A stretch of DNA of 36,918 bases from Tubiluchus corallicola. Lineage: Eukaryota > Priapulida > Priapulimorpha > Priapulimorphida > Tubiluchidae. The DNA lies in NCBI GenBank assembly GCA_030141605.1, contig JAQGDQ010002441.1, forward strand, positions 1-36,918. The letters run 5' to 3'. The notes beneath the pieces were generated by a model. It did not search any database, was not told the origin of the DNA, and saw only the letters and a list, made by a program, of their open reading frames with translations. The position numbers were made by a program, and so were the translations under genes. This document shows, piece after piece, positions 1 through 9,391 of this stretch; positions within the stretch are counted from its first letter, which is position 1, and each line of letters opens with the position of its first letter.

Positions 1-111
1 GCGCGAGTAGCTGCTGCTCGCTACAATAGCAGACAAGCAGCTAACAACAATTTACACAAATATCGAGGCCTCCCTTCTGGTGGTGGAACCCCATGGATAT
101 TAAAAAACTAA
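1..111 (+). CDS. C-terminal end of an unidentified protein (partial)
   Basis: Frame 1 is open from the first base to a TAA at 109-111 and encodes 36 residues ending GGGTPWILKN. Its codon use is like that of the following gene, and the stop lies only 24 bases before the next start, so it reads as the tail of a gene co-transcribed with the ExbB/TolQ gene. The visible part is rich in Ala, Asn, Arg and Gly and has no motif I recognise. No function can be given; the rest of the gene lies outside the window. Confidence 0.6.
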   Translation, partial: ARVAAARYNSRQAANNNLHKYRGLPSGGGTPWILKN

Positions 112-135
112 TACAAAAAACATAAGCGCAACAGT

Positions 136-798
136 GTGGAAAATCTAGCAACGCAAACGACCGTAGAAACAATAGACGTGTTGGACCTATTAATGAAAGG
201 AGGTTTTATGGTTATTCCTATTTTATTGCTATCAATCATTACAATAGCCATATTTTTTGAACGCCTAAACATAATAAAAAAAGCCTCCAAAATCCCAAAC
301 GACTTTATGGAACATCTAAGAAAACTAATTATAGAAGGAGACATAGATGGAGCCAAATACTTATGCATTAAACAAGATGCCCCTATAGCAAAAATGCTAG
401 AAAAAGGCATTTCTCGAATAGGCACTCCATTGAAAAACATTGAAGCAACAATAGAAAATATTGGAAAAATAGAAGTATATAAACTAGAAAAAAACCTCCC
501 CATCCTCGCTTCAATATCAGGTGCAGCCCCCATGTTAGGATTTCTTGGCACAGTAACAGGAATGATCAGAGCATTCATTACACTATCAAAACAAGAAACA
601 GCAATAAACCCAGCAATGCTATCAGCGGGAATATACGAAGCACTCGTAACCACAGCCTTAGGACTTGCCGTAGGACTTATCGCTTATTTTGGGTACAATT
701 ATCTAACCACCAAAGTGCAAAAAGTTATTCACCTTATGGAGTATAACTCTATAAATTTCATTGACTTATTGCAAGAACCTAAAAAGAAACATTTTTAA
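136..798 (+). CDS. MotA/TolQ/ExbB family proton channel protein
   Basis: This 220-residue protein is an inner-membrane proton channel of the ExbB/TolQ family, which uses the proton motive force to energise TonB- or Tol-type transport across the envelope. The GTG at 136 is the probable start. It is followed by the family-typical LLMKGGFMVIPILLL first membrane segment (about residues 18-40), then a cytoplasmic loop, a second segment at about 125-145 (SGAAPMLGFLGTVTGMI, the most diagnostic stretch) and a third at about 165-190 (ALVTTALGLAVGLIAYFGYNY). Length is normal for the family. The usual partner gene exbD/tolR does not follow; nadC starts 10 bases downstream instead. Whether it serves TonB or a Tol/gliding-type system cannot be told from this gene. 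Confidence 0.9.
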   Translation: MENLATQTTVETIDVLDLLMKGGFMVIPILLLSIITIAIFFERLNIIKKASKIPNDFMEHLRKLIIEGDIDGAKYLCIKQDAPIAKMLEKGISRIGTPLKNIEATIENIGKIEVYKLEKNLPILASISGAAPMLGFLGTVTGMIRAFITLSKQETAINPAMLSAGIYEALVTTALGLAVGLIAYFGYNYLTTKVQKVIHLMEYNSINFIDLLQEPKKKHF

Positions 799-808
799 GC
801 AGCAGACC

Positions 809-1687
809 ATGGAAAAAGCATTTAAAGCCGCTTTATTAAATTTTGTAAAAAATGCTATTGAAGAAGACGTTGGAGAAGGCGACCATTCCACCCTTGCTAC
901 CATAGACAAACATGCTAAAGGAGAAGCCAAACTGATTGCCAAACAAAATGGAATTATTGCAGGTATAAAAGTCGCCAAAGCAATATTTAAGCACGTAGAT
1001 AAAGATATAGCACTAAAAACATACTATAAAGACGGAGAAAAAGTAAAAGATGGCAATACGATTTTTACAGTGCAAGGGCACATAAGGACCATATTAAGCA
1101 CAGAACGATTAGTGCTAAACTGCATGCAACGAATGAGCGGTATCGCCACCTATACTCACGAACTATGCAAGCTAGTTAAGAAATACCCTGTGAAGATATT
1201 GGACACACGAAAAACTACCCCCAATATGCGGTTTTTAGAAAAAAAAGCAGTGCTTATAGGAGAAGGAAATAACCATCGATTTGGACTATATGACATGATA
1301 ATGCTAAAGGATAACCACATAGATTTTTCAGGAGGAATATCTCATGCTGTTGAAAAAACCAAAAAATATTTGAATAAAAATAACAAAAAATTAAAAATTG
1401 AAGTAGAAACACGAAGTTTAGAAGAAGTAAAAGAAGCATTGCAGTGCCATGTAGATGTGATAATGTTAGACAATATGTCACCAAAACAAATCACAGAAGC
1501 ACTCAAAATTATTAACAAAAAAGCAAAAACAGAAGCATCAGGAAACATCAACGAAAATAATATTGTAGAATATGCAAAAACAGGAATAGATTACATATCT
1601 ATAGGCGCACTGACACACTCTGTCAAAAATTTAGATATGAGTTTAAAAGCAACAATTAACCAAATAGCAAAACAAAATGATCGTTAG
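809..1687 (+). CDS. nadC: nicotinate-nucleotide pyrophosphorylase (carboxylating)
   Basis: Quinolinate phosphoribosyltransferase makes nicotinate mononucleotide from quinolinate and PRPP in de novo NAD synthesis, in the cytoplasm. The 292-residue product has the N-terminal EEDVGEGDHST motif, the RMSGIAT helix, the DTRKTTPNMRFLEKKAV active-site stretch, NHRFGLYDMIMLKDNHI and a C-terminal GIDYISIGALTHS. I chose the ATG at 809, just after the ExbB stop at 798, because homologues start close to EDVGEGD; an in-frame ATG at 761 would lie inside the upstream gene. It overlaps the next gene by 11 bases, so the three genes are probably one operon. Another NAD gene, nadD, lies at 8789-9382 on the other strand. 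Confidence 0.96.
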   Translation: MEKAFKAALLNFVKNAIEEDVGEGDHSTLATIDKHAKGEAKLIAKQNGIIAGIKVAKAIFKHVDKDIALKTYYKDGEKVKDGNTIFTVQGHIRTILSTERLVLNCMQRMSGIATYTHELCKLVKKYPVKILDTRKTTPNMRFLEKKAVLIGEGNNHRFGLYDMIMLKDNHIDFSGGISHAVEKTKKYLNKNNKKLKIEVETRSLEEVKEALQCHVDVIMLDNMSPKQITEALKIINKKAKTEASGNINENNIVEYAKTGIDYISIGALTHSVKNLDMSLKATINQIAKQNDR

Positions 1688-2150
1688 AACAAAGAAATAT
1701 AAATTATCTAAAAAAGATTATAAGAAAATAGCACTAAAAAACGTTCTAAAACAACAATGGTGGACAATACTAATTGCCATTGCCATAATGAGCTGTTATT
1801 TTTGGATACCATCATTACACTGGATTGTGTGGAGCATAGTAGCATATGCACTATACATTCTCTTTTGGCTTATACAACTTTTGGGCGTTACACACTTAGA
1901 GCAAGGAAAAGTTCTGTTCAACAGAATGAGCTACGAAATTACAAGTCAACAAATTCTAATGAAAATTAATACTAACCAAGGTATGCCTATAAAATGGGAG
2001 CAAATAAAGCGAGCTTTAGTGGAAAAAAATCATTTTGTGCTTTTTTTATCAAAAGTGCAAATTATACATTTGCCATTTAAAATATTTAATACCGAAAATG
2101 AAAAAAAATTTGTAGAAAGCATATTGCGAAGAAAAAAATTAATACAATAA
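1677..2150 (+). CDS. YcxB-like membrane protein
   Basis: This 157-residue protein has two hydrophobic segments close together (about residues 30-47 and 51-70, separated by SLHW) and then a soluble C-terminal domain with the pattern of YcxB-like proteins (MSYEITSQQILMKIN, then IKWEQIKRALVEKNHFVLFLS). The family has no established function. The start overlaps the end of nadC by 11 bases, which points to translational coupling. The C-terminus is very basic (RRKKLIQ). Assignment rests on length, the two-helix N-terminus and the C-terminal pattern. Confidence 0.7.
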   Translation: MIVRTKKYKLSKKDYKKIALKNVLKQQWWTILIAIAIMSCYFWIPSLHWIVWSIVAYALYILFWLIQLLGVTHLEQGKVLFNRMSYEITSQQILMKINTNQGMPIKWEQIKRALVEKNHFVLFLSKVQIIHLPFKIFNTENEKKFVESILRRKKLIQ

Positions 2151-2173
2151 GCTATCCATAAAAAATGATTATC

Positions 2174-2205
2174 TTTGCTATTATAAATAAAATATAGTAT
2201 ATTTG
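2174..2205 (+). promoter_or_regulatory. Bacteroidota-type promoter for rpsO-pnp
   Basis: A TTTG (-33) at 2174-2177 is followed 20 bases later by TATATTTG (-7, consensus TAnnTTTG) at 2198-2205, 46 bases before the rpsO start. A second TAnnTTTG match (TATCTTTG, 2170-2177) overlaps the -33 box and could be an additional start. Confidence 0.6.
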
Positions 2206-2251
2206 CTCCTCTATAAAAAATTAAACATCAACTTAACAATAAGTAAAGTAT

Positions 2252-2539
2252 ATGTATTTAACAAAAGAAAAAAAAACTGAACTATTTGAAAAATACGGAA
2301 AATCAAAAACAAATACAGGATCCCCCGAATCACAAGTATCTCTTTTCTCATACAGAATAAAGCATTTAACACAACATCTACAAAACAATCCAAAAGATTA
2401 TAAAACAAGAAGAAGCCTTCTAAAACTAGTAGGACAAAGGGAACATCTTCTTAATTATCTCTATAGAAAAAATGTAGAACAATACAGAACGCTAGTAAAA
2501 GAATTAAATATTAGAGATAAAAAAGCAATAAAATCATAA
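2252..2539 (+). CDS. rpsO: 30S ribosomal protein S15
   Basis: S15 binds 16S rRNA early in assembly of the small ribosomal subunit. The 95-residue product starts MYLTKEKK, typical of Bacteroidota S15, and keeps the TGSPESQVSLFSYRIKHLT and RRSLLKLVGQREHLLNYL motifs. It is about six residues longer than the usual 89, with a Lys/Ser-rich tail. The gene sits directly upstream of pnp, the classical rpsO-pnp arrangement. Confidence 0.97.
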   Translation: MYLTKEKKTELFEKYGKSKTNTGSPESQVSLFSYRIKHLTQHLQNNPKDYKTRRSLLKLVGQREHLLNYLYRKNVEQYRTLVKELNIRDKKAIKS

Positions 2540-2593
2540 TTTTTACTAAAAAATTATAAATTTATACATTTAAATAAAAGCCTTAAGCCCACT

Positions 2594-4723
2594 ATGCAAA
2601 AAAAAACCACCTCTAAGTCAATAACACTTGATGATGGTAGAGAAATAACCATCGAAACTGGAAAATTAGCTAGACAAGCCCATGGATCTGTTGTATTGAA
2701 AATGAACAACACGATGCTATTAGCCACCGCTGTTGCAGCAGAAGAAGCAAAAGAAAACGTGAATTTCCTTCCCTTATCTGTAGATTATCAAGAAAAATTT
2801 GCCTCCGCCGGGAAAATCCCTGGTAGCTTTTTAAGACGAGAAGGCAGACTGTCTGATAGTGAAGTATTAACATGCAGACTTGTAGATAGAGCATTGCGCC
2901 CTATGTTTCCCAATGACTTTCATGCAGAAACACAAATAAACATATTCTTAATTTCAGCAGATCACAGCGCACCACCAGACGCACTTGCCGCACTTGCTGC
3001 ATCATGTGCTATTGCTGTTTCTGACATCCCATTTACAGAACCCATCTCCGAAGTAAGAGTAATTAAAAAGGATGGGCAGTTAATAATCAATCCCGCCACT
3101 GAATTGATAGAAAAAGCTGAAATAGAACTTGTTGTTGCCGCTACGGAAAAAAGTATTGTGATGGTAGAGGGAGAAATGGATGAAGCGTCAGAAGAAGAAA
3201 TGATAGAAGCCATTGCCTTTGCTCACAATTCCATCAAAGCACAGTGCCAGTTTCAAAAAGAGCTATCACAAGAATTGGGCATAGAAAAAAGAACATACCA
3301 ACATGAAGGTAATGACGAAGAGTTAGAGCAGCTCCTCACAGAAAAATACTATCAAGGCTTCTATGATATAGCCAAAAAAGGCATAAAAAACAAAAAAGAA
3401 AGAAAAGAGGCATTAGATAAAATAAAGGAGTCATATTTAGAAACTATTGACGAAGAAGAAGCTAATCTATATTTGATAGAAAAATATTTCCATGCTATCG
3501 AAAAGAAAGCCACCCGCGACGCTGTTCTTAATGAAAAAATACGGCTTGATGGGCGAAAAACAGATGAAATAAGAGACATATGGAGCGAAATAGACTATTT
3601 GCCCTCTGCTCACGGTTCATCCATATTCACAAGAGGTGAAACTCAAGCACTGGCTACCGTTACTCTAGGAACAAAATTAAATGATCAATTGATAGATAGA
3701 GCAATGGAAACAGGATATAATAAGTTCTTCTTGCACTATAATTTCCCTGGTTTTTCAACAGGCGAAGTAAGACCTAACAGAGGTCCTGGAAGGCGAGAAA
3801 CAGGGCACGGTATTCTAGCACAAAGAGCATTGAAAAAAGTAGTTAACTTTAATCCAGAAGACAACCCTTATAGTATAAGGATCGTCTCGGATATTTTAGA
3901 GTCAAATGGCTCTTCATCTATGGCCACTGTATGCGCTGGTTCACTTGCGCTAATGGACGCTGGTATTAAAATCAAAAGAGCTGTGTCAGGCATTGCAATG
4001 GGATTGATTTTCGACTCAGAAACAGAAAAATATACTATCTTGTCTGACATATTAGGAGATGAAGATCACTTAGGAGATATGGATTTCAAAGTAGCAGGAA
4101 CGTCAAAAGGAATAACAGCATGCCAAATGGACGTGAAGATAGAAGGAGGGTTAAAGCATGAAATTCTAGTAGAAGCACTCGCACAAGCAAAAAAAGGTAG
4201 AAGTCATATCTTGTCAAAAATGGACGAAACTATTAGCGAATCCAAAACCGAGTGTAAACCAAACGTTCCACAGTTCTCTACTTTCTACATTCCAAAAGAG
4301 ATGATAGGGTTAGTAATAGGTCCTGGAGGTAAAAATATTCAAGCTCTTAAAGAGTCTACAGAAACCAATATTATGATAGACGATGCCCCCGAAGGAGGAT
4401 TTGTACAAGTTTTTGGAAACAATAAACAATCAATAGAATTAGCTGAGAAAAAAATTAAAGGGATGGTTACCATTCCTCAAAAAGATGATATATATGAAGG
4501 GAAAGTTGTTGCTATACAGCCATATGGAGCTTTTGTGGAGTTTTTGCCTGGTAAAGAAGGGTTGCTACATATATCAGAAATAAAATGGGAAAGGGTAGAA
4601 AATATGGAAGGTGTACTAGAAATAGGGGAAGAAATAACTGTGAAATTAATTGACATTGATGATAGAACAGGGAAATTTAAACTATCTAGAAAGGCTTTAT
4701 TGCCAAAACCAGAAAAAAAATAA
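2594..4723 (+). CDS. pnp: polyribonucleotide nucleotidyltransferase (PNPase)
   Basis: PNPase is a phosphorolytic 3'-5' exoribonuclease that acts in mRNA turnover. The 709-residue product is full length: first RNase PH-like domain (about 10-145, with SAGKIPGSFLRREGRLSD), an all-alpha linker, second RNase PH-like domain (about 320-550, with PGRRETGHGILAQRAL near 400 and GDEDHLGDMDFKVAG), a KH domain with the GLVIGPGGKNI loop near residue 573, and a C-terminal S1 domain (EGKVVAIQPYGAFVEFLPG). The 54-base gap after rpsO carries no obvious terminator, so both are likely transcribed together. Confidence 0.98.
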   Translation: MQKKTTSKSITLDDGREITIETGKLARQAHGSVVLKMNNTMLLATAVAAEEAKENVNFLPLSVDYQEKFASAGKIPGSFLRREGRLSDSEVLTCRLVDRALRPMFPNDFHAETQINIFLISADHSAPPDALAALAASCAIAVSDIPFTEPISEVRVIKKDGQLIINPATELIEKAEIELVVAATEKSIVMVEGEMDEASEEEMIEAIAFAHNSIKAQCQFQKELSQELGIEKRTYQHEGNDEELEQLLTEKYYQGFYDIAKKGIKNKKERKEALDKIKESYLETIDEEEANLYLIEKYFHAIEKKATRDAVLNEKIRLDGRKTDEIRDIWSEIDYLPSAHGSSIFTRGETQALATVTLGTKLNDQLIDRAMETGYNKFFLHYNFPGFSTGEVRPNRGPGRRETGHGILAQRALKKVVNFNPEDNPYSIRIVSDILESNGSSSMATVCAGSLALMDAGIKIKRAVSGIAMGLIFDSETEKYTILSDILGDEDHLGDMDFKVAGTSKGITACQMDVKIEGGLKHEILVEALAQAKKGRSHILSKMDETISESKTECKPNVPQFSTFYIPKEMIGLVIGPGGKNIQALKESTETNIMIDDAPEGGFVQVFGNNKQSIELAEKKIKGMVTIPQKDDIYEGKVVAIQPYGAFVEFLPGKEGLLHISEIKWERVENMEGVLEIGEEITVKLIDIDDRTGKFKLSRKALLPKPEKK

Positions 4724-4826
4724 AACTTTTTTCCCTCTATTCTTGTATATAATGTATATAAATAGAAAGAGCTCTTTAATGCACCTGTCACAAGATTTAT
4801 AAATATAAAACTAGCAATATTAATAA

Positions 4827-5690
4827 ATGAGACAATTAAAAATAAGTAAACAAATTACAAATAGAGAAAGCCAATCTCTAGACAAGTATCTTCAAGAAAT
4901 TGGTAAAGTAGATTTGCTTACCCCTGATGAAGAGGTAGAATTAGCAAGGAGAATAAAAGAAGGTGATCAAGTAGCTCTTGAAAAATTAACAAAAGCTAAT
5001 TTGCGATTTGTTGTTTCTGTTGCTAAACAATATCAAAATCAAGGTCTTACGCTCGGTGACTTAATAAATGAAGGCAATTTAGGGCTGATTAAGGCAGCAC
5101 AAAGATTTGATGAAACAAGAGGGTTTAAATTTATATCTTATGCTGTTTGGTGGATTAGACAATCAATACTACAAGCATTAGCAGAACAATCAAGAATTGT
5201 AAGGCTACCCTTGAATAGAGTAGGAACATTAAATAAAATATCAAGAACATTTTCTGAACTTGAACAAAAATATGAACGAGAGCCTTCGGCTGAAGAACTG
5301 GCAAAAGTAATGGAAATTTCACCCGGAGAAGTAGTAGATGCAATACGAGTATCTGGTCGTCATTTTTCTGTAGACGCTCCTTTTATTCAAGATGAAGAGA
5401 ATACTCTTTTGGGGGTATTAGAAAATACCAACGAAAAAACCCCCGATAATAACTTAATTAATGATTCTTTACGAGAAGAGGTACAACGAACTTTATCTAC
5501 CCTTACTCACAGAGAAGCAAATGTTGTCACATATTACTTTGGACTTAACGGAAAGCATGCGATGACTTTGGAAGAGATAGGTGAAAAATTTTGCTTGACA
5601 AGAGAAAGAGTGAGACAAATTAAGGAAAAAGCCATTAGACGACTTCGACATGCTTCTAGAAGTAAATCCTTAAAGCCATATTTAGGCTAA
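4827..5690 (+). CDS. rpoD: primary RNA polymerase sigma factor
   Basis: This 287-residue sigma-70 protein is the short housekeeping form found in Bacteroidota, which lacks the long N-terminal region 1.1 and the non-conserved insert of proteobacterial RpoD. Region 1.2 ([20 protein letters not shown], about 18-37), region 2 with [18 protein letters not shown] and [19 protein letters not shown] (about 75-125), region 3 and region 4 with the helix-turn-helix [20 protein letters not shown] near the C-terminus are all present. The TTTG/TAnnTTTG promoters in this window are the ones such a factor is expected to read. It follows pnp after 103 bases and precedes trxB. Confidence 0.96.
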   Translation: MRQLKISKQITNRESQSLDKYLQEIGKVDLLTPDEEVELARRIKEGDQVALEKLTKANLRFVVSVAKQYQNQGLTLGDLINEGNLGLIKAAQRFDETRGFKFISYAVWWIRQSILQALAEQSRIVRLPLNRVGTLNKISRTFSELEQKYEREPSAEELAKVMEISPGEVVDAIRVSGRHFSVDAPFIQDEENTLLGVLENTNEKTPDNNLINDSLREEVQRTLSTLTHREANVVTYYFGLNGKHAMTLEEIGEKFCLTRERVRQIKEKAIRRLRHASRSKSLKPYLG

Positions 5691-5710
5691 TTTACATTGC
5701 ATAAAAGAAA

Positions 5711-6646
5711 ATGGGCAGTAATACAATTACCACACTAATATTAGGATCTGGTCCTGCAGGCTATACTGCTGCAATTTATGCCGCTAGAGCAAATTTACAA
5801 CCCGTACTATATCAAGGTCCGCAACCTGGAGGGCAACTTACAATAACCAATGATGTTGAAAACTTTCCTGGCTATCCTGAAGGGATAAACGGTCCGGAAA
5901 TGATGCTCGAATTCGCTAAACAAGCAACAAGGTTCGGCACAGAAATACATAATGGTTTGGCTACTGCTGTAGATTTCAACACTTATCCATTTAAAGTTAC
6001 GATAGATAATCAAAAAATAATATCTGCAAAGTCAATTATCATTTCTACAGGGGCATCAGCAAAGTGGCTCGGGTTAGAATCTGAAAAACGGCTAAATGGC
6101 AAGGGTGTTTCTGCCTGTGCCGTATGCGATGGTTTTTTCTACAAAGGACAAGAAGTAGCCGTAATAGGAGGTGGTGATAGTGCAACAGAAGAGGCTGTAT
6201 ATTTAGCAAATATGTGCTCTAAAGTACATCTTATCGTAAGAAGAAATGTCTTAAGAGCATCTGATATTATGGCAAAAAAAACACTAGAAAATCCTAATAT
6301 TACTATACACTGGAATTCGCAAGTAAAAGAAATATTAGGAGAAAGCGAAGTAGAAGGCATTAAAATATTTAATAACAAAGCAAATGAAGAAAGTGTTATC
6401 TCTTTAAATGGAGTGTTTGTGTCTATTGGGCATGCTCCTAATACAGGAATTTTTAAAAATATTTTAGAGTTAGATGAAAATGGATACATCATCACACAAC
6501 CTAACTCCACTAGAACTAGTATAGAAGGTGTCTTTGCCGCTGGTGACGTACAGGATCATGTTTATAGGCAAGCTGTTACAGCAGCAGGAACAGGATGCAT
6601 GGCTGCAATTGATGCAGAAAGATGGCTGAAAGAAACAGCCTCTTAA
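5711..6646 (+). CDS. trxB: thioredoxin-disulfide reductase
   Basis: This FAD/NADPH enzyme reduces thioredoxin. The 311-residue product has the N-terminal FAD motif GSGPAGYTAAIYAAR (about 12-26), GGQLTITNDVENFPG, the redox-active ACAVCDG (cysteines at 136 and 139), the NADPH motif GGGDSATEEAVYLA and the C-terminal FAD motif GVFAAGDVQD. The active site reads CAVC rather than the common CATC; both cysteines are kept, so activity is expected. It starts 20 bases after rpoD. A short palindrome of the form TAAAACAA/TTGTTTTA lies right at its stop. Confidence 0.95.
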   Translation: MGSNTITTLILGSGPAGYTAAIYAARANLQPVLYQGPQPGGQLTITNDVENFPGYPEGINGPEMMLEFAKQATRFGTEIHNGLATAVDFNTYPFKVTIDNQKIISAKSIIISTGASAKWLGLESEKRLNGKGVSACAVCDGFFYKGQEVAVIGGGDSATEEAVYLANMCSKVHLIVRRNVLRASDIMAKKTLENPNITIHWNSQVKEILGESEVEGIKIFNNKANEESVISLNGVFVSIGHAPNTGIFKNILELDENGYIITQPNSTRTSIEGVFAAGDVQDHVYRQAVTAAGTGCMAAIDAERWLKETAS

Positions 6647-6700
6647 AACAAATTGTTTTATTATGATTGTTAAAAAATCACTTATAGCTTCTTTTAAGTA

Positions 6701-6708
6701 TAATTTTG
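6701..6708 (+). promoter_or_regulatory. -7 element upstream of the FkbM methyltransferase gene
   Basis: TAATTTTG matches the Bacteroidota -7 consensus TAnnTTTG and lies 18 bases before the GTG at 6726. I see no TTTG at the expected -33 distance, so the promoter is plausible but incomplete. Confidence 0.35.
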
Positions 6709-6725
6709 CATAGTCACTTAGTTCA

Positions 6726-7556
6726 GTGAAAAATTTTACAAAAAACATATTACTAAATATCCTTTACCCAATCATTTTTTCACGTAAATCATTATTTTCC
6801 ATAAATAAAAAGTTATTTTATTTAGCCTTACGTGGAATAGGGATGAAAAATTATATAAATCAAAAAGTAAATGGAGAAAATTTTATTGCTAAAAATATAA
6901 TTTCAAATTCCAATATAAAAACCATTTTCGATGTAGGAGCAAATGTGGGAGAATTTGCCCTATTAGCAAAAAAGCACAATAAAAACGCTCACCTTTTCGC
7001 TTTTGAACCCCACCCCAAAGCATATAAAATATTGCAAAAAAACATAGAATACCACCAACATATACAAAGTTTTAATATAGGATTTGGAGTAAAAAAAGAG
7101 GCTATGCTAATTTATAGCTATGAGGAAAACAAAAAATCTTCATATTCTTCTATGTACAAGGATGTTATTTCAACTTTGCATCATCAATCTAAAGTTCAAC
7201 AACATAAAGTAAATATAGAGACTATATACGGTTTCTGTAAAGAAAACAATATCAATGAAATAGATTTTTTAAAAGTAGATACCGAAGGGAATGAGTATAA
7301 TGTATTATTGGGAGCTAAACCGTTAATTGAAAAAAACAAAATTAAATGTATTCAATTTGAGTTTAACGAAATGAATGTAATAAGCAGAGTGTTTTTTAAG
7401 GACTTTTTTGATTTATTATCCAATAAATATAACCTTTATAGGCTATTACCCAGCGGCTTACTTCCCATAAAAACATATATTCCTTCTGAGGTTGAAATTT
7501 TCGCATTTCAAAACTATTTAGCAATTAACAAAAAAATAGATAAATGGCAACAATAA
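6726..7556 (+). CDS. FkbM family methyltransferase
   Basis: The 276-residue product is an S-adenosylmethionine-dependent methyltransferase of the FkbM family, whose members often methylate hydroxyls of sugars or secondary metabolites. The SAM-binding motif I is FDVGANVGEF (about 67-76); a later EIDFLKVDTEGNEYNVL (about 175-191) is the family's second signature. I chose the GTG at 6726 because the N-terminal segment ending in LALRGIGMKNYINQKVNGE matches how such proteins usually begin, and a -7 element lies just upstream; the ATG at 6843 would remove this part. It overlaps the next gene by 13 bases. The substrate is unknown. Confidence 0.85.
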   Translation: MKNFTKNILLNILYPIIFSRKSLFSINKKLFYLALRGIGMKNYINQKVNGENFIAKNIISNSNIKTIFDVGANVGEFALLAKKHNKNAHLFAFEPHPKAYKILQKNIEYHQHIQSFNIGFGVKKEAMLIYSYEENKKSSYSSMYKDVISTLHHQSKVQQHKVNIETIYGFCKENNINEIDFLKVDTEGNEYNVLLGAKPLIEKNKIKCIQFEFNEMNVISRVFFKDFFDLLSNKYNLYRLLPSGLLPIKTYIPSEVEIFAFQNYLAINKKIDKWQQ

Positions 7557-8773
7557 AACCCTTTAAAGGATTTAGACCAAACAAAGAGAAGGTACACCTC
7601 GTCGCCTCTCCTCCATATGACGTAATTAATTCTAATGAGGCTAGAAAAATGGCTAAAAACAACTCTTATTCATTTTTACATGTTGTAAAACCTGAAATAG
7701 ATTTGTCCAAAAATATCAATCCCTACGATAGCAAAGTATATGAAAAAGGTAAAGAAAATTTCAATAAATTTACAGAGCAAAATATTTTTTTTCAAGATAA
7801 GGAAGAGTGCCTATACCTTTATCAACTTACAATGAATGAGCATGTTCAGACGGGTATTGTTGCGTGTTCTTCTGTAGAAGATTATGCAAACAACGTTATC
7901 AAAAAACATGAACTTACTCGTCCTGACAAAGAAAATGATCGAAAACAACATATCACTACATTAGGTATTCATGCTGAGCCTGTTTTTCTTACTTATCCCA
8001 CCGTCCCAAAATTAGATAAAATTGTAAACAAAATTCAAACAGAATCGCCTGAGTATAATTTTACAACAGAAGAAAAAATACAACACTCCTTTTGGGTAAT
8101 CCGCGACAAAGCAATTATTGATCAAATCGTAACAGAGTTTGAAAAAATAGATAGTGTTTATGTTGCAGATGGGCATCATAGAACAGCGGCAGCAGCGGCA
8201 GTGGGACTGGAAAATAATGACACAAAAAACAACTTTTCTAGTTATTTCTTGTCTGTACTATTCCCAATAAGCCAACTTAAAATACTTGATTATAACAGAG
8301 TTGTAAAAGATCTCAACGGATTAAGCAAAGGGCAATTTATTGCTAAATTAGAAAATGATTTTATTATAGAACACAAAGGGAAAGATAGCCAAAGCCCTCA
8401 AAAATTGAGAGATTTTGGAATGTATATTGAAAATGAATGGTATTTGTTGACAGCAAAAAAACACACATATAATAGCAATAATCCCATCGAGTGTCTTGAT
8501 GTAACAATATTGTCAAAGTATATATTAGACGCCATTTTAAATATTCAAGATTTAAGAAATGACAAGCGGGTAGACTTTGTGGGAGGAGTTCGGGGTATGA
8601 AAGAGTTAGAAAAAAGAGTAGATGAAAAAAGTATGGAAGTTGCATTTTCACTCTATCCTGTCACCATGCAACAACTCAAAAATATATCTGATGCTGATAT
8701 GATTATGCCTCCTAAAACCACTTGGTTTGAACCAAAATTAAGAAGTGGGTTAGTAGTGCATAAATTCATATAA
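7544..8773 (+). CDS. DUF1015 family protein (SerK-like fold)
   Basis: The 409-residue product begins MATIKPFKGFRPNKEKV and has the family's SPPYDVIN motif near residue 25 and the YVADGHHRTAAAAA motif near residue 205, both diagnostic of DUF1015. Members are related in fold to ParB-like serine kinases and include ADP-dependent serine kinases; in many Bacteroidota the gene lies beside serine-biosynthesis genes, but not here. Length is normal. The start overlaps the methyltransferase stop, suggesting translational coupling, although a functional link between the two is only inference. The biochemical role of this member is not known. Confidence 0.88.
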   Translation: MATIKPFKGFRPNKEKVHLVASPPYDVINSNEARKMAKNNSYSFLHVVKPEIDLSKNINPYDSKVYEKGKENFNKFTEQNIFFQDKEECLYLYQLTMNEHVQTGIVACSSVEDYANNVIKKHELTRPDKENDRKQHITTLGIHAEPVFLTYPTVPKLDKIVNKIQTESPEYNFTTEEKIQHSFWVIRDKAIIDQIVTEFEKIDSVYVADGHHRTAAAAAVGLENNDTKNNFSSYFLSVLFPISQLKILDYNRVVKDLNGLSKGQFIAKLENDFIIEHKGKDSQSPQKLRDFGMYIENEWYLLTAKKHTYNSNNPIECLDVTILSKYILDAILNIQDLRNDKRVDFVGGVRGMKELEKRVDEKSMEVAFSLYPVTMQQLKNISDADMIMPPKTTWFEPKLRSGLVVHKFI

Positions 8774-8788
8774 ATATCTCTTTTGCGA

Positions 8789-9382
8789 CTATAAGTATAA
8801 TCCTTTATCTAAAATAAATTGGAGTGCTTTGGGAGGGACAAGATATCTAACGTCTTTTCCGTTTTTTATCGCCTTTCTAATATAAGTTGCAGAAATATCT
8901 ATTAAAGGAACATTTACACGCTTAACATTAGAATGCTTTTTAATATCTTCATCCACATTAGTCGCACGAGGACGTGGGTACAATATAATAGCATAATGAT
9001 CTAAAATAGTGCGATAATTTTTCCAACGTTTAAAATTTTCTAAATTATCTTCACCCATGATGATTGTAAACTTATAATTCGAATATTGTTCTGACAAATA
9101 TGTCAGAGTGGTTGTCGTGTAACTGGGCAAAGGGAGGTTAAATTCTATATCACATGCTTGCAATTGTTTATTATCCTCTATTGCCAATTTCACCATGTCA
9201 AACCTATCAAATTCGTGAGCAAGTGAACTTAGCGCTTTAAATGGGCTTTTTGGAGAAATAACAAACCAAACCTCGCTAATTTCATCCACATCATTTAATA
9301 CAGTTTGAGCTATTGATAAATGTCCATAATGCACAGGGTTAAATGAACCAAAAAACAAAGCTATGTTTTGTTGAACGCTCAT
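8789..9382 (-). CDS. nadD: nicotinate-nucleotide adenylyltransferase
   Basis: NadD adenylates nicotinate mononucleotide to deamido-NAD, the step after NadC. The 197-residue product has the nucleotidyltransferase motif ALFFGSFNPVHYGHLSIAQ near the N-terminus and the C-terminal ISATYIRKAIKNGKDVRYLVP, which corresponds to the ISSTxIR motif. MGEDNLENFKRWKNY is the substrate-binding loop. It is convergent with the DUF1015 gene (15 bases apart) and lies 9 bases after a DUF4834 gene on the same strand. Confidence 0.95.
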   Translation of the reverse strand: MSVQQNIALFFGSFNPVHYGHLSIAQTVLNDVDEISEVWFVISPKSPFKALSSLAHEFDRFDMVKLAIEDNKQLQACDIEFNLPLPSYTTTTLTYLSEQYSNYKFTIIMGEDNLENFKRWKNYRTILDHYAIILYPRPRATNVDEDIKKHSNVKRVNVPLIDISATYIRKAIKNGKDVRYLVPPKALQFILDKGLYL

Positions 9383-9391
9383 AAAACAACT

